From positions 6,334,218-6,398,217 of the forward strand of contig CM055896.1 of assembly GCA_029582155.1 (NCBI GenBank): 64,000 nt of DNA. Reading direction: 5' to 3'. Made by a program: the position numbers and the translations under genes. Origin of the DNA: Panopea generosa (Eukaryota; Mollusca; Bivalvia; Adapedonta; Hiatellidae). Every line of letters begins with the position of its first letter. Position 1 is the first letter of the stretch. A model generated the notes under the pieces. That model was not told the DNA's origin and did no database searches. It worked only from the letters and a program-made list of their open reading frames with translations. This document shows, in pieces, positions 29,901-37,612 of this stretch.

Positions 29901-32804
29901 TTAAGTGAGATAGAAACAGCATCTTGGACCTTAGACCACTCGTCTGCAGATGGCCTACATATATTGAATTTTCTATGACAATCAATATTGTTTGCTACAC
30001 AGAATCTGAATGGTACAGGGCAGGTGATCATGAAATACAAGCACTTTTTCATTACAGTATCTGTACCAAGTTTGTACAAATATAAACACTTACACATTAC
30101 AGTATCTGTTCACTTACCCTTTACAATCTTTCGCTGATGTTTCAATTATGTAACCAGCTGGAGCCATACTGTCATTGGAGCAAAAACTCTGATTATTACT
30201 GTCCCCAGATGCTGACCGAGCCCTGGTACCTGGCTGAACTCTGATAGAAAACACCATTATAAACAAATACACACATTGGTCATGCTTTACTTTATATAAA
30301 ATGCAACATTTTTTAATACATGTACCTTTTTTCCATGTTGGAATATTCATCAAAAAATAAATATAACCACTTATATAATACATGTATATCATATTGTTAC
30401 ACAAACCACGGATGATGGTCCAAGATTCTTGTCTTCGATACAAGTTTATTACCTGTAATAGTTCTGTATCTATCTCCTGACAGTTTTAATTATGCAACAG
30501 TGATCAGTGGGTAGAACTGAATGTAAGACCAGAATTATTTGAACGTTTCCAGTAAATAAAAGTGATCGGAAGATTTAACAATAAAATTATTTGAAATCTT
30601 CAAGTGGGTAGAACTGAATGTAAGACCAGACTTATTTCAATGTTTTCAGCAAATAAAAGTGACTGGAAGAATGGAAAAAAAAATATTTGAAATGTTTCAG
30701 AAGGTAAAAGTGTATGTAAAATTTGACAATAAAACTTACCTGAAATGTTCCCGTGGCTAAAACTGAATGTAAAATTTGACAATAAAACTTACTTAAAATC
30801 TTCCAGTTGGTAAAACTGAATGTAAAATTTATCAATAAAACTTACCTGAAATCTTCCATTGGGTTAAACTGAATGTAAAATTCGACAATAAAACTTACTT
30901 GAAATCTTCAGGGTTTAACCATTTATTCTGTTTTACACATTCTTCCACAAATCTCGTAGATATGTACCCATCCAACGAAACCATACTACCTTTCTCTGCC
31001 AGTCTGCATTTAAAATAATATGTGAAATATGTGCATGAAAGTCAGGAAATAACAAAAAAGATGAATGTGAAACGAAGGTTAATGTATAAAACAAAGTTAA
31101 ATACAGTGCCACATAATATATAGAGATTGATAGTTTCAGTGAAATATCTTCATTTTTTTCTTAATTTCTTTAAGCAGACACAGAAGAATGATGTAGTCAC
31201 AAGTGCAGTGCGCATGTTCTAGTGGTAGAGCACCAAACCCAGAATAGGAGAGCCGTGGGTTTGGTCCTTCCCCCACTGCTATGTGTGATGTCCTTGAGAT
31301 TTTTTCACATATGCTTAGTACTTAGTACTTCAAGGGTGATTTGTATAAGTTGTAATAATTTGTTTTGCAATCAAAGTAAGTAAATAAGTTTAAAAGTGAT
31401 TTGAAATAAAAATACGAACTTGAGACATCCCTGAGTTACTTTAGATGTGATTCTACCGCCACCATGCTGGAAAAAAATTACAGTTATAATTGTATGCATT
31501 GCGTCCTCAAAATTCACTTGAAATCCTGTGTAATAATAAAATATCAATGAAACATAAACATATTTGGTCTCAGTTGATAATATACAGGTTATATTATGTT
31601 CTTAGACATTCTTAGAAGAAGTACACACATTCTAAGATTTACCAGGGGCTATTAATAGTGAATAGAATAGTACTGGGTGGATTCTCATAATGAATGATAT
31701 GTTAAGCAACCAATCAGATGGGGACAAATAAATGAGAAAGCATTTACAGGATTTCGATGATCAAGACTTATATTAATATTTTGTTGGAATCATATATATA
31801 TCAGTTCTATTTTTTTTATTTTGTGTATAATTATAACCCTTCAATTTTCATTGATTCATTTAAATCTGATAAGTTTCTGTTTCACCAACATTTTACTTAA
31901 AAAGTTAGATACTTATCTAAGTGTGTGGCTATTTCTCTATCATATGATTAATATCATTGAAACAATATTTAGTTTTACTGGAAAAAGTCTAAAATCAAGA
32001 GCACCTGGCTGCTTTTCTCAGATTTAAGATTTTAAGTTCTTAAGTAAATGTCAGTGAAACAGAAGCCTGATTGCAGAAACATGTGGTAAATAATGCACAT
32101 ACACAAATTGACGCTGTTATGGAATAAATCCATTGCGAAATATTCATTTATGTGAAAGCAGGACTTGAAATTTCTTACTTGTCCTTCCTTTCCAACATTT
32201 TTTAATTGAATGCTTACAATCAAAGAAATATTCAGGTCAGTTTCTTAAATTTTACTTGTCCAGACTAAATGTTCACTTATAGCAATGGACAAGTGGAATT
32301 TTTCAGCCTTGGAAAGTTAAGTGAAGTTTTATCTTAATTCATTTTATTTGCATTTCTACATCTTCATATCATTTTAATTTGAAACATTGCATCATCCAGT
32401 CATGTGACTGCAATTTTGTTGGAAGTATAGATAACATATTAACATGAATGACAAATGCAATGGACATGTATTTGTTATATTTTAGGCAAAAAATATAATT
32501 TAATAGTTACTTAAACGCTGTATACAAGGATTCAGTGTCAATATCCGTTTTGCATTGGAATATTTAACGGCGGTTCTTAAGTGATCGAAAACTGGTAACA
32601 CTACCCTAAAACTTATTTTTTACAAAAATATTTTACATGCGGTTCCGGCGCTGAATTTCATTTACCGATTGATTTTCGTACCTCTATAAAAGGCCTAAGT
32701 TCTTGTCTTTCATTGCAAGGTCTCATGAAGAACACCATCGGTACATTATCAGGACTTTTAAAAATGTTTTTAGAATGATTTAAATTTTTGTTAATTTCCG
32801 CCAT
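17820..32804 (-). CDS. TERF2IP: RAP1 shelterin subunit (TERF2-interacting protein 1), 11 coding exons
   Basis: RAP1 is the conserved telomere protein that binds TRF2-type proteins and restrains telomere recombination; outside telomeres it affects transcription. Exons (minus strand): 32804-32682, 31466-31420, 31003-30899, 30240-30118, 29167-29053, 28755-28608, 26547-25333, 24457-24332, 23384-23305, 21607-21493, 17944-17820. They sum to 2322 nt, 773 residues, with every splice phase consistent. BRCT about residues 21-92 (VPMVFFMRP, HGGG 42-45, YISTRFVEECV). Myb about 134-196 (KYTMEEDLAIMEYL, W164, HSAQSMSARFRKVI). RCT about 678-773, closing with PPPWSDSDDE and VTKYGESDVKCRLLF. Order and motifs match vertebrate RAP1, whose human form is about 399 residues. 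The extra length is one 404-codon charged exon. The start ATG at 32804 sits in an AACAATGG context and precedes the BRCT. Introns carry many SINEs and MITEs. Homology comes from remembered family motifs; splice junctions are read directly. Confidence 0.93.
18010..18595. repeat. 51-bp minisatellite in RAP1 intron 10
   Basis: About eleven 51-bp units: CATATTTCAGGAAACCAGTG, TGATAGTGTTTGTGCTCAAA and CGACAATTCTG. As 51 is 17 codons, both strands stay open (17-residue repeat FEHKHYHTGFLKYAELS on the minus strand). It lies only about 65 bases upstream of the exon 11 acceptor. I regard it as intronic, not coding. Confidence 0.9.
19731..19824. other. Foldback hairpin in RAP1 intron 10
   Basis: ATGGGTTTGAGGTG and GATGGAAAATTCCAACCC pair imperfectly with GGGACGAAATTTTCAATCCC and CACCAAATAACCCAT, around a CGAGGGATAACTG-rich loop. 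A second imperfect pair, GAGATAGAAAAATCT (19991) and ATTTCTATCTCAC (20101), follows. Related in style to the hairpin at 27320. Confidence 0.6.
20459..20780 (-). mobile_element. Short TIR element M2, copy 2, in RAP1 intron 10
   Basis: Inverted relative to the copy at 6991-7310 and alignable throughout. Ends CGGGTTTCTCCACAGG and CCTGTGGAGAACCCCG are inverted repeats of about 15 bp. Confidence 0.8.
21172..21404 (-). mobile_element. SINE S1, near full length, in RAP1 intron 10
   Basis: On the minus strand: GGGTCCTCTGTGGCTGAGTGG head, GCACCATCTCAAGATCA, B box GTAGGTTCGAGTCC, then the TTTGCCAGTTGATTGTGGAAG and AACTGGACTCGCCG body and CCTGAAATGTGTTGGAAG end. It lies about 90 bases from exon 10. Confidence 0.88.
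21493..21607 (-). CDS. TERF2IP: RAP1 exon 10 (RCT core)
   Basis: DIADECKCTRDFVRQVIY then KCSGNLERAINWF corresponds to the LDLSTVTQAFLKNSGELEAT segment of vertebrate RAP1 RCT, including the conserved SG-L-E pattern. Acceptor AATTACAG|GAT, donor CTTG|GTATGT. Confidence 0.9.
22463..22640 (-). mobile_element. SINE S3, diverged, in RAP1 intron 9
   Basis: TTAACCAGTACTTGATGCACC, TCTCTGCAAGTTACTGA, CAGAGG and the GGCTGGGCAGGGATTCAAATT B-box region match the reverse complement of S3. Confidence 0.55.
23305..23384 (-). CDS. TERF2IP: RAP1 exon 9 (start of RCT)
   Basis: Encodes SEALGSHRQETMRHN and CDVEDLISTCQ, the first helix of the RCT module. Acceptor CTATTTCAG|AT, donor CCAG|GTAATC. 80 nt. Confidence 0.85.
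23840..24022 (-). mobile_element. tRNA-like SINE, family S4, in RAP1 intron 8
   Basis: Read on minus: GTGCGTGGTCCGATGGTAGAG (A-box-like head), a GGGTTGTTGGCTTGATC B-box region, then AGACCTTGAGCAAGATTTG, CTTAGTTGTAATAACTTG and TTTCACAATCGAAGTAAAAT. Five relatives occur in the window. Confidence 0.75.
24143..24262 (+). mobile_element. SINE S1, 3' fragment, in RAP1 intron 8
   Basis: TCGAGAAAGTTGGCCAGT, an internal deletion, CTGAAGTCTTCCCCAACC, AAATTGGATATGCCATATATA and AAATGTGTTGAAAATG, then A-rich tail. Confidence 0.8.
24332..24457 (-). CDS. TERF2IP: RAP1 exon 8 (charged linker)
   Basis: Encodes KHNINLSVSDKEDNK to SQGEKESN after split codon G626. Acceptor TTTTTCCAG|GT, donor AACG|GTAAAA. Acidic and low-complexity, 126 nt. 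Confidence 0.85.
24484..24692 (-). mobile_element. SINE S4, full length, in RAP1 intron 7
   Basis: AAACTTATTTATTTACTTTG, TTGTGAAACAAGTTATTACA, AAATCATGCTCAAAG, ACAACACATAGCCGTGGC, CAACCCACAATCCTCTGATC and TACCACTTGACCACACACTC, all as the reverse complement of the S4 consensus. Confidence 0.8.
25333..26547 (-). CDS. TERF2IP: RAP1 exon 7 (1215-nt charged disordered insert)
   Basis: Residues 222-625 plus one base. Lys/Glu/Asp/Ser-rich with basic NLS-like clusters (NKKRKSHSYSLRR, KDVKKRHID, KDIKKRRID). A direct internal duplication places SYSLRRSDGGKDVKKRHID (about 370-388) and HYSLRGRDEEKDIKKRRID (about 424-442) 54 codons apart. DVIIT near 522-526 before an acidic run (DIESEDDSFDEF) resembles a SUMO-interacting motif. 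The equivalent vertebrate linker is far shorter. Confidence 0.88.
26761..27223 (+). mobile_element. TTAA-bounded MITE M3, copy 1, in RAP1 intron 6
   Basis: 463 bp from TTAAGGCATAGTACCACCATTG to CAATGGTGGGTTTACACCTTAA. The ends are imperfect inverted repeats bounded by TTAA, as in piggyBac-type elements. It matches 37137-37612 along its whole length in reverse orientation. An open frame beginning MNLGKKIDAWKLGYEY is kept in both copies (MNLEKKNDAWKLGYEF in the other) with several replacements. No transposase. Confidence 0.85.
27320..27407. other. Long two-step hairpin in RAP1 intron 6
   Basis: AATCCATCATGA (27320-) pairs with TCATGATGGATT (to 27407). Inside it ATGTGGGATAGAAAAATCTC pairs with the AAATTTTTCTATCCCACAT arm with about two mismatches over 23 bases. 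Probably a foldback element. Confidence 0.8.
27820..28130 (+). repeat. Dispersed repeat with internal duplication, RAP1 intron 6
   Basis: TGATGCATCCTAGCAAGATTCATAAAATTCCAA recurs about 160 bp later as TGATGCATCCTAGCTAGTTTCATAAAATTCCAA. GGGCCATAACTCC, GGGGACGCACGGACGC and CTATATGCTTCCTCCC are motifs I associate with common molluscan dispersed repeats (from memory). Confidence 0.55.
28608..28755 (-). CDS. TERF2IP: RAP1 exon 6 (Myb recognition helix)
   Basis: ITNHSAQSMSARFRKVI aligns with the TQHSWQSLKDRYLKHL helix of vertebrate RAP1. SSWISRLSGNLV and KDTKPEY follow. The conserved W of the helix is replaced by A (HSAQS). Acceptor GATTTAG|A, donor ACT|GTAAGT. Confidence 0.9.
29053..29167 (-). 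CDS. TERF2IP: RAP1 exon 5 (Myb helices 1-2)
   Basis: Residues 134-171. RSKYTMEEDLAIMEYLIEQN and MVWKDMEMVK give the EED start and the tryptophan of the RAP1 Myb fold. Acceptor AAAACAG|G, donor AAG|GTAATG. Confidence 0.9.
29210..29585 (-). mobile_element. SINE S4 split by a ~125-bp insertion, RAP1 intron 4
   Basis: The 3' half (AACAACTTAGACAAATCACG, CTCAGAGTGTTCTTGAG) lies at about 29210-29335 and the 5' half (GGACACAACACATGACCGTGG, CATCTTAGGTCCAATGCTC, CATAGCACTC) at about 29460-29585. The order fits a single copy interrupted by unrelated sequence. Confidence 0.6.
29704..29852 (+). mobile_element. SINE S1 with internal deletion, RAP1 intron 4
   Basis: GGGTCCTCCATGACCGAATG head, GTAGGTTCGAGTTTTGC B box, ATGTGAGAAAATCTGCCAG, then a direct jump from CAGTTACTTG to GTTGAACCTCATTAAAAAAA. 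Confidence 0.85.
30118..30240 (-). CDS. TERF2IP: RAP1 exon 4 (linker)
   Basis: Encodes VQPGTRARSASGDSN to ETSAKDCK, a serine-rich linker between BRCT and Myb. Acceptor TTTTCTATCAG|A, donor AAAGG|GTAAGTG. The phases connect both neighbours. Confidence 0.85.
30500..30898. repeat. ~53-bp intronic repeat that duplicates the RAP1 exon 3 splice donor
   Basis: Donor-containing units start at 30735, 30788, 30841 and 30894, exactly 53 bp apart. Each holds ACAATAAAACTTAC, (C/T)TGAAAT(C/G)TTC and AAACTGAATGTAAAATT. The last unit is the real exon 3 boundary (minus: GATTTCAA|GTAAGT). At 30841 the copy reads GATTTCAG|GTAAGT, closer to consensus than the real site. More diverged units extend left to about 30500. 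Confidence 0.85.
30899..31003 (-). CDS. TERF2IP: RAP1 exon 3 (end of BRCT)
   Basis: Encodes LAEKGSMVSLDGYISTRF and on to WLNPEDF. YISTRFVEECV matches the YILDCV helix region of vertebrate RAP1 BRCT. The donor CAA|GTAAGT is copied several times in the following intron (see the repeat at 30500-30898). Confidence 0.9.
31196..31392 (+). mobile_element. SINE S4, plus orientation, RAP1 intron 2
   Basis: GTTCTAGTGGTAGAGCACC head, GCCGTGGGTTTGGTCC B-box region, CTATGTGTGATGTCCTTGAG, TATAAGTTGTAATAATTTG and CAATCAAAGTAAGTAAATAAG. It lies less than 30 bases from exon 2. Confidence 0.75.
31420..31466 (-). CDS. TERF2IP: RAP1 exon 2 (BRCT HGGG loop), 47 nt
   Basis: Acceptor TTTTTTTCCAG|CAT. Encodes HGGGRITSKVTQGCL and the first two bases of K57. 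The donor AA|GTTCGT is weaker than usual but is the only site that restores frame with exon 3; a GT three bases further gives the wrong phase. Confidence 0.85.
32682..32804 (-). CDS. TERF2IP: RAP1 exon 1 (start, first BRCT strand)
   Basis: Residues 1-41, MAEINKNLNH through RPFIE. The donor GAG|GTACGA leaves phase 0. VPMVFFMRP corresponds to the FYVRP strand of vertebrate RAP1 BRCT. Confidence 0.9.
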
Positions 32805-34211
32805 TGTTATTATTTGTAACCTCCAATTGTAAAGAGTTCAGTATTAAGGACAAGTATAAGATGCGGAATACTGACTGCGGACTGCGGACCAACAACACTT
32901 AACCTGCATACAGTAGCCAAGCCTGGTTAAATAAGACGTGAATGGACAGCTTTTTTAATATTTTGATATCTGATCTGCTGTCCTTAAAAGGCTCCATAGA
33001 TGCCATAGAGACGTGAAATATGTCGCACTAACAGTAGCCAGTCTACGTATCTTAACTGTATCTGAACTGGACGTAGAGTAAACCAGTTCGTGGAGTTTGC
33101 AACAACTTGGTACTAAGCGGACCATAAAGTATGATAGCTTATAATAAAATGCAAAATCAAAAAAAATCGTGGTACTTTTTATAGCCATAAAGGATTATAT
33201 ATTATTTATTCGCATGCTATTTTATAAACATTTAGTAAAGAGATGCAAGTTTCCTACCCTTCCATATATTGCCTTAGCCAATCAGATCTTGCTCCCTGTT
33301 CAAACTTTTTTCTGCACAAAATGTCAATACGTTTGTCTAAGAAAAACAAGCTTCGGAGATAATCAAGACTAGACTACTGAACTTTATGTGTGTCATCTTC
33401 TTTTTGCTATGTGTAGTTAAGGAATGCATTTTATTTCTTGAACGTTTTTGAGATGTGAACTTATATGGGTATCAGAACATATTGACCCCTCGACATTTCT
33501 TTTATCTTATGAATAACAAAAAAATGGAATCCATTCGTTTACCAAGGACTGATATAGATGGATAGGAAACTTGCATCTCTCAACTAAATGTTGATAAAAT
33601 AGCATGCAAATAATTGATAATTTGGCAAATTAATAATTCAAATTTCACAGGCAACTGATTTCGTTTACATAAAATGTAAGGCGTATGCAACACTATATGT
33701 TTATAATGTTTTAAACTCGCCAAATGATCTTGAAAAATAGTTCAGTTTGAAGTTAAATTTCAAGTATTTCCTTTGATTATTTTCGCTGCAGTATACACAT
33801 TTTGTAATCATAAGCACTTCAACAATTTTACAATTTCCTGAGAATGGTCTCGTTTTGTAGAGCATTCCATTGTGCAAAGAAATAATTTTGATTTATATTT
33901 CAGATATGAATGGCAGTTAGAATATTTAAAAACGAGATTTTCGCGAGAATTTACATGAAAACACGATTCATTGATTGCTCTAAATAGGAATGGTTTTATA
34001 GAGTAGCCGAGGCTGTAAAAGTTCGTTTCTACAAATATGCCTGAACTAAAAACTGAAATCAGTTTGTATAAAGTATATTGTCCCCCGTGGGGAAGTTAAT
34101 ATAAATATTTAGAGATATACACTATATTTCTAATATTTCAGGCATACTGGTCTTGATCACGGATAAATTACATAGAGTAGTATATCTTGCATGAGTGTTC
34201 ATTTATTAGTG
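32805..34211. promoter_or_regulatory. RAP1 upstream region
   Basis: Should contain the RAP1 promoter (minus strand, just above 32804). A GC-richer patch, GCGGAATACTGACTGCGG ACTGCGG (32860-32888), holds a short repeated CTGCGGA. No TATA box or known site is clear. The rest is AT-rich without repeats I recognise. Confidence 0.3.
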
Positions 34212-34405
34212 TTTTTAATGAGGTTTAAGGTCATTTTCAACACAATTCAGTTTATATATGGCATATCCAGTTTTATTGGTAGAGGAAGACCTTAGAATAA
34301 ATCTGAGTAGAACCATCGTCCTTCCGCAAGTAACTGGCAAACTTTCTCACATTAAGCTTTTGGAGAGAGCTGGACTCGAACCTTCGGCCTTAGCGGTGAG
34401 AGTTT
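34212..34405 (-). mobile_element. SINE S1, minus orientation
   Basis: Reverse complement of the body: TTTTAATGAGGTTTAAGG, GGCATATCCAGTTTTATTGG, CTTCCGCAAGTAACTGGC, AAACTTTCTCACATTAA, and GGACTCGAACCTTCGGCC (B box). The extreme 5' end is missing. Confidence 0.85.
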
Positions 34406-34442
34406 TTATCCAATGCTTCACGGGACAAATCAATCATCAATT

Positions 34443-34780
34443 TTAACATCTTTGGGTTTTCGGGGCGGGGATATATCGGCATAGAATTGCCTGTGGCAAC
34501 ATAATCGTATAGCTCGCAAATTTCAAATTATAATTCCCTACTCGCTTAAAATTATGTTTGCTTGTGTACGCTATTTTCAAGACCGTATCATTTAATGTGT
34601 TTCTGATCGAGTTAGATGGCACCATATTATAAAGGCATACAGCATAAATCATATTCGGATTTGAAATGCTAAGTGTTCTCTCTGTATCCCAAATAGAATC
34701 TCTCATATTGACTAGTCTATCCCAGAACCTGGTATCTCCCGAATCAGGTATGTTCAATGTGTGTAGCTTTCCCAAAATTG
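34443..34780 (-). CDS. Candidate terminal exon, unrecognised protein
   Basis: An open frame of about 110 codons from an AG at 34781-34782 to TAA at 34443-34445. It has more GC and balanced codon use than its surroundings and no low complexity: TRFWDRLVNMRDSIWD, NPNMIYAVCLYNMVPSN, PQAILCRYIPAPKTQRC. It starts without ATG, so it would need an upstream exon. ATGGCGGCTAGTACGG at 34930 could begin one (12 codons to a stop), but I could not find donor and acceptor phases that agree. I do not recognise the protein. It could also be chance. Confidence 0.3.
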
Positions 34781-35339
34781 CTATTTAACGGACCCAATCA
34801 GGAGAGCTGTGTCCCTACTAAAGACTACATAATTATGTACTAAACTATAACTCACTTTTACATTAAAGAAAACGTTAAATGTCGTAAAGATTTACACTGC
34901 ACGTGAATAGCGATCCGTACTAGCCGCCATTGAACTCTATCATAAGAGAAAAGAGAATGGACATGATTATAATGTTCACATACATGTTTTGTCTATAAAT
35001 TACAATGCTGGTGGTAAAGATTTTACATTAGTTGCCAATAACAGAATATAGGTTTGAAATATAATTAACATAAATTATATTGTTAACTAAAAATGTAACT
35101 GAGACGTTAATTATTATTTATAAGGATACGTATATCAGTAACAACCAAAAAAAAATGGAATAGTAAAATAAACATTTTAATATAAAAATGGTATTTCAAA
35201 GTGAACAAAATTCATTGATTTTATTCAATGTTCACACGTTCGCTAAGCCTTTTAACAATTTATATTATATATATCCTGGGCCTTTAACAAATATAAACAT
35301 AATCCGTTAAACAATATTCCTTAGATTTAAACAAATATA
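34781..35339. other. Gene-free tract
   Basis: Apart from the possible ATG at 34930 mentioned for the exon to the left, nothing is supported. Confidence 0.4.
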
Positions 35340-35900
35340 TACATAAGCCTGCAAATATATAAAGCTAGGCTTTAAACAAGATATACATAACCATTAATAA
35401 ATATAAACCAAATTAAAGCCTTTAATATATACATAAGCCTGCAAATATATATAGCTAGGTTTAAACAACTTATACCAAAACCTTTTATAAATATAAACCA
35501 AATTAAAGCCTTTAATATATACATAAGCCTGCAAATATATATAGCTAGGTTTAAACAGCATATACCTAAACCTTTTATAAATATAAACCAAATTAAAGCC
35601 TTTAATATATACATAAGCCTGCAAATATATATAGCTAGGTTTAAACAACATATACCAAAACCTTTCATGAATTTAAACCAAATTAAAGCTTCTAAATATA
35701 AACATTAGCCTGCAAATATATATAGCTAGGCTTTAAACAATATATACCTAAACCTTTGATAAATATAAATCAAATAAAAGCTTCTAAATATAAACATTAG
35801 CCTGTAAATATATATAGCTAGACTTTAAACAATATATACCTAAACCTTTGATAAATATAAATCAAATTAAAGCCTGTAATATATACATAAGACTTTAAGA
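35340..35900. repeat. 90-bp tandem repeat, about six units
   Basis: ATATAAACCAAATTAAAGCC occurs at 35401, 35491 and 35581, then in diverged form at about 35671, 35763 and 35853. Units also hold ACATAAGCCTGCAAATATAT and ATAGCTAGGTTTAAACA. As 90 is divisible by 3, 30-residue repeat frames open up on the minus strand; these are not genes. Confidence 0.92.
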
Positions 35901-36393
35901 AATAATAATAAACGATTATCTGTTAATACACTGCGGAAATTGTTCAGGTAGTTTAATTGTTTTAATCAACCAATTAGAAACTTTATAATACTCCCGTTAC
36001 GTTATTTTTATAGAAGAAATCGTCAGGACGTTTGTCTTTCAGAAAAGCAAACGTCTCAGAAGATTAAAGGATTCCGAAAATAATTGTAGGAATGTTCTAC
36101 AAGTGCGGCATCAAAGGCAATATATCAGATTTTTTAAACTTTAAAATGGCCTAAAAACATTTTTTCCCAATATAATTACTATGCCTATATATATTCATTG
36201 AACCTGTATCGCCATTAAACATGCTAAAATAATATATTGAAAAGGGATGGGCTACGTACCTAGGTTAGACTTAAATAGATTTCCTGCTTAAAATTGCAAC
36301 ATATTTTGTGACGTATTAAATGAATCTCATGATTACATTTTGATATCAATTTCATCCATCATACAAGTTTACACGTAGCAAAAAATGTTTCAT

Positions 36394-36395
<2 letters not shown>
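35901..36395. other. Gene-free tract
   Basis: Unique AT-rich sequence, no supported feature. Confidence 0.45.

Positions 36396-36439
<44 letters not shown>
36396..36439. repeat. (GA)n microsatellite
   Basis: About 21 GA dinucleotides without interruption. Confidence 0.97.
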
Positions 36440-36442
<3 letters not shown>

Positions 36443-36710
36443 TCCAAATGACGATGCAAAGGCAAAGGTCGTAAATTAGTATTTAAGTGCTGTCTATTTT
36501 AAGAATGGGGATTCCATTTCAAGTTTGCTACTTTAATATGTAATATCGATTTTGTCACGTTTTGGTGGACTTGACCAGTGATTTAATAACAGTGACTTGA
36601 TAACATAGACACGTCACTGACTTGAAATACCATTCGGATTTGTTATTATTTATAATGAGATGTTTTTGATCCATTGTAATAGTTATTTTATTTTTAAGAC
36701 ATTTATAGCG

Positions 36711-36729
36711 TCCCCCCCCCCCTCCCCCC

Positions 36730-36760
<31 letters not shown>

Positions 36761-36766
36761 ACACAC
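36711..36766. repeat. Poly-C run followed by (CA)n
   Basis: More than 30 C with one T interruption, then about ten AC units. G-rich on the minus strand, so G-quadruplex formation is possible. Confidence 0.95.
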
Positions 36767-37082
36767 GATATATTCCCTTTAATGCCTTGTTTTTGGTGTC
36801 AAGACTATTTTATTTGAAAATAAACTGTGTCTATAACCTTTCCTATCTGCTGTTGAGGGCGTTATTCAACAGATAGAACATGCACTTTACTTTTAAAATG
36901 TTCGAATATATTTTATCCAAAAATGGTCGTATTGTCCTATAAATAGAAATATAATCATCACCATTATGTTCTAAATATAAAACTTAAAATTACCCCACAT
37001 CTAAAATAAACCATTCTAAAGATAAACCTTCACATGCTCACAATAATAAAATATTAACACACGACTCATCTAAAATGGCCAC

Positions 37083-37094
37083 TGCGCATGCGCA
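37083..37094. promoter_or_regulatory. Perfect NRF1-type palindrome TGCGCATGCGCA
   Basis: TGCGCATGCGCA is the palindromic consensus for nuclear respiratory factor 1. It sits in a small GC-rich island (AAAATGGCCACTGCGC to GGCCAAAGAGCCGC) within AT-rich DNA, 43 bases left of MITE M3. No gene is assigned to it here. It may mark an unannotated promoter or an element-derived sequence. Confidence 0.45.
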
Positions 37095-37136
37095 CTCATA
37101 AAGGCCAAAGAGCCGCAAATATTTCTGACATAGGTT

Positions 37137-37612
37137 TTAAGGTGTAACCCCACCATTGATTTTTGTTCTTTATTCTATAGTAAATAATAAAAGTTTGAAG
37201 GCTTGTCATTCATAGAGGGTCCCAAATGAAAGAAGTGAAACCTACATTTTACTGTTTGTCAACCTCTGCACTATCAAAATATGATGAGAAAAGTAGGGGT
37301 CATGTGTCATATAAGAGATTTTTTCCTGCTCAGTGTGTACACTGGTGACAAAGTGAAAGTAGACTTCCGAAATCATGAATTCATACCCCAATTTCCAAGC
37401 ATCATTTTTTTTTTCTAAATTCACAATTCAAACATGACAATGCTATCAAAATGTTCAAAATACATCAACAATGCCATTCAAATAAAAAAATGAGCATTAA
37501 AATAAGGAAAATGCATTTTTAAAGAAGAAGAATTGAGGATTATTTATAACCGCCATTATGCGACTACCCCACGGAAGCACTTCCTTTTTGCAATGGTGGC
37601 ACTATACCTTAA
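37137..37612 (-). mobile_element. TTAA-bounded MITE M3, copy 2
   Basis: 476 bp, TTAA at both ends, inverted relative to 26761-27223, with matching inverted ends (GGTGTAACCCCACCATTG / CAATGGTGGCACTATACC). Small indels against copy 1, including an inserted GTAGGTTTCACTTC-like segment. Confidence 0.85.

Noticed and set aside
31420-31466. Alternative exon 2 donor three bases downstream (TTC|GTATTT)
   Set aside because: Gives phase 0, which breaks the frame into exon 3. AA|GTTCGT restores it and gives the length seen in vertebrate BRCT.
35372-35668. Minus-strand 98-codon hydrophobic repeat frame
   Set aside because: Product of the 90-bp tandem repeat. Two overlapping frames are equally open.
36555-36764. 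Frame starting with alternating Cys/Val then a glycine run
   Set aside because: Simple translation of (CA)n and poly-C.
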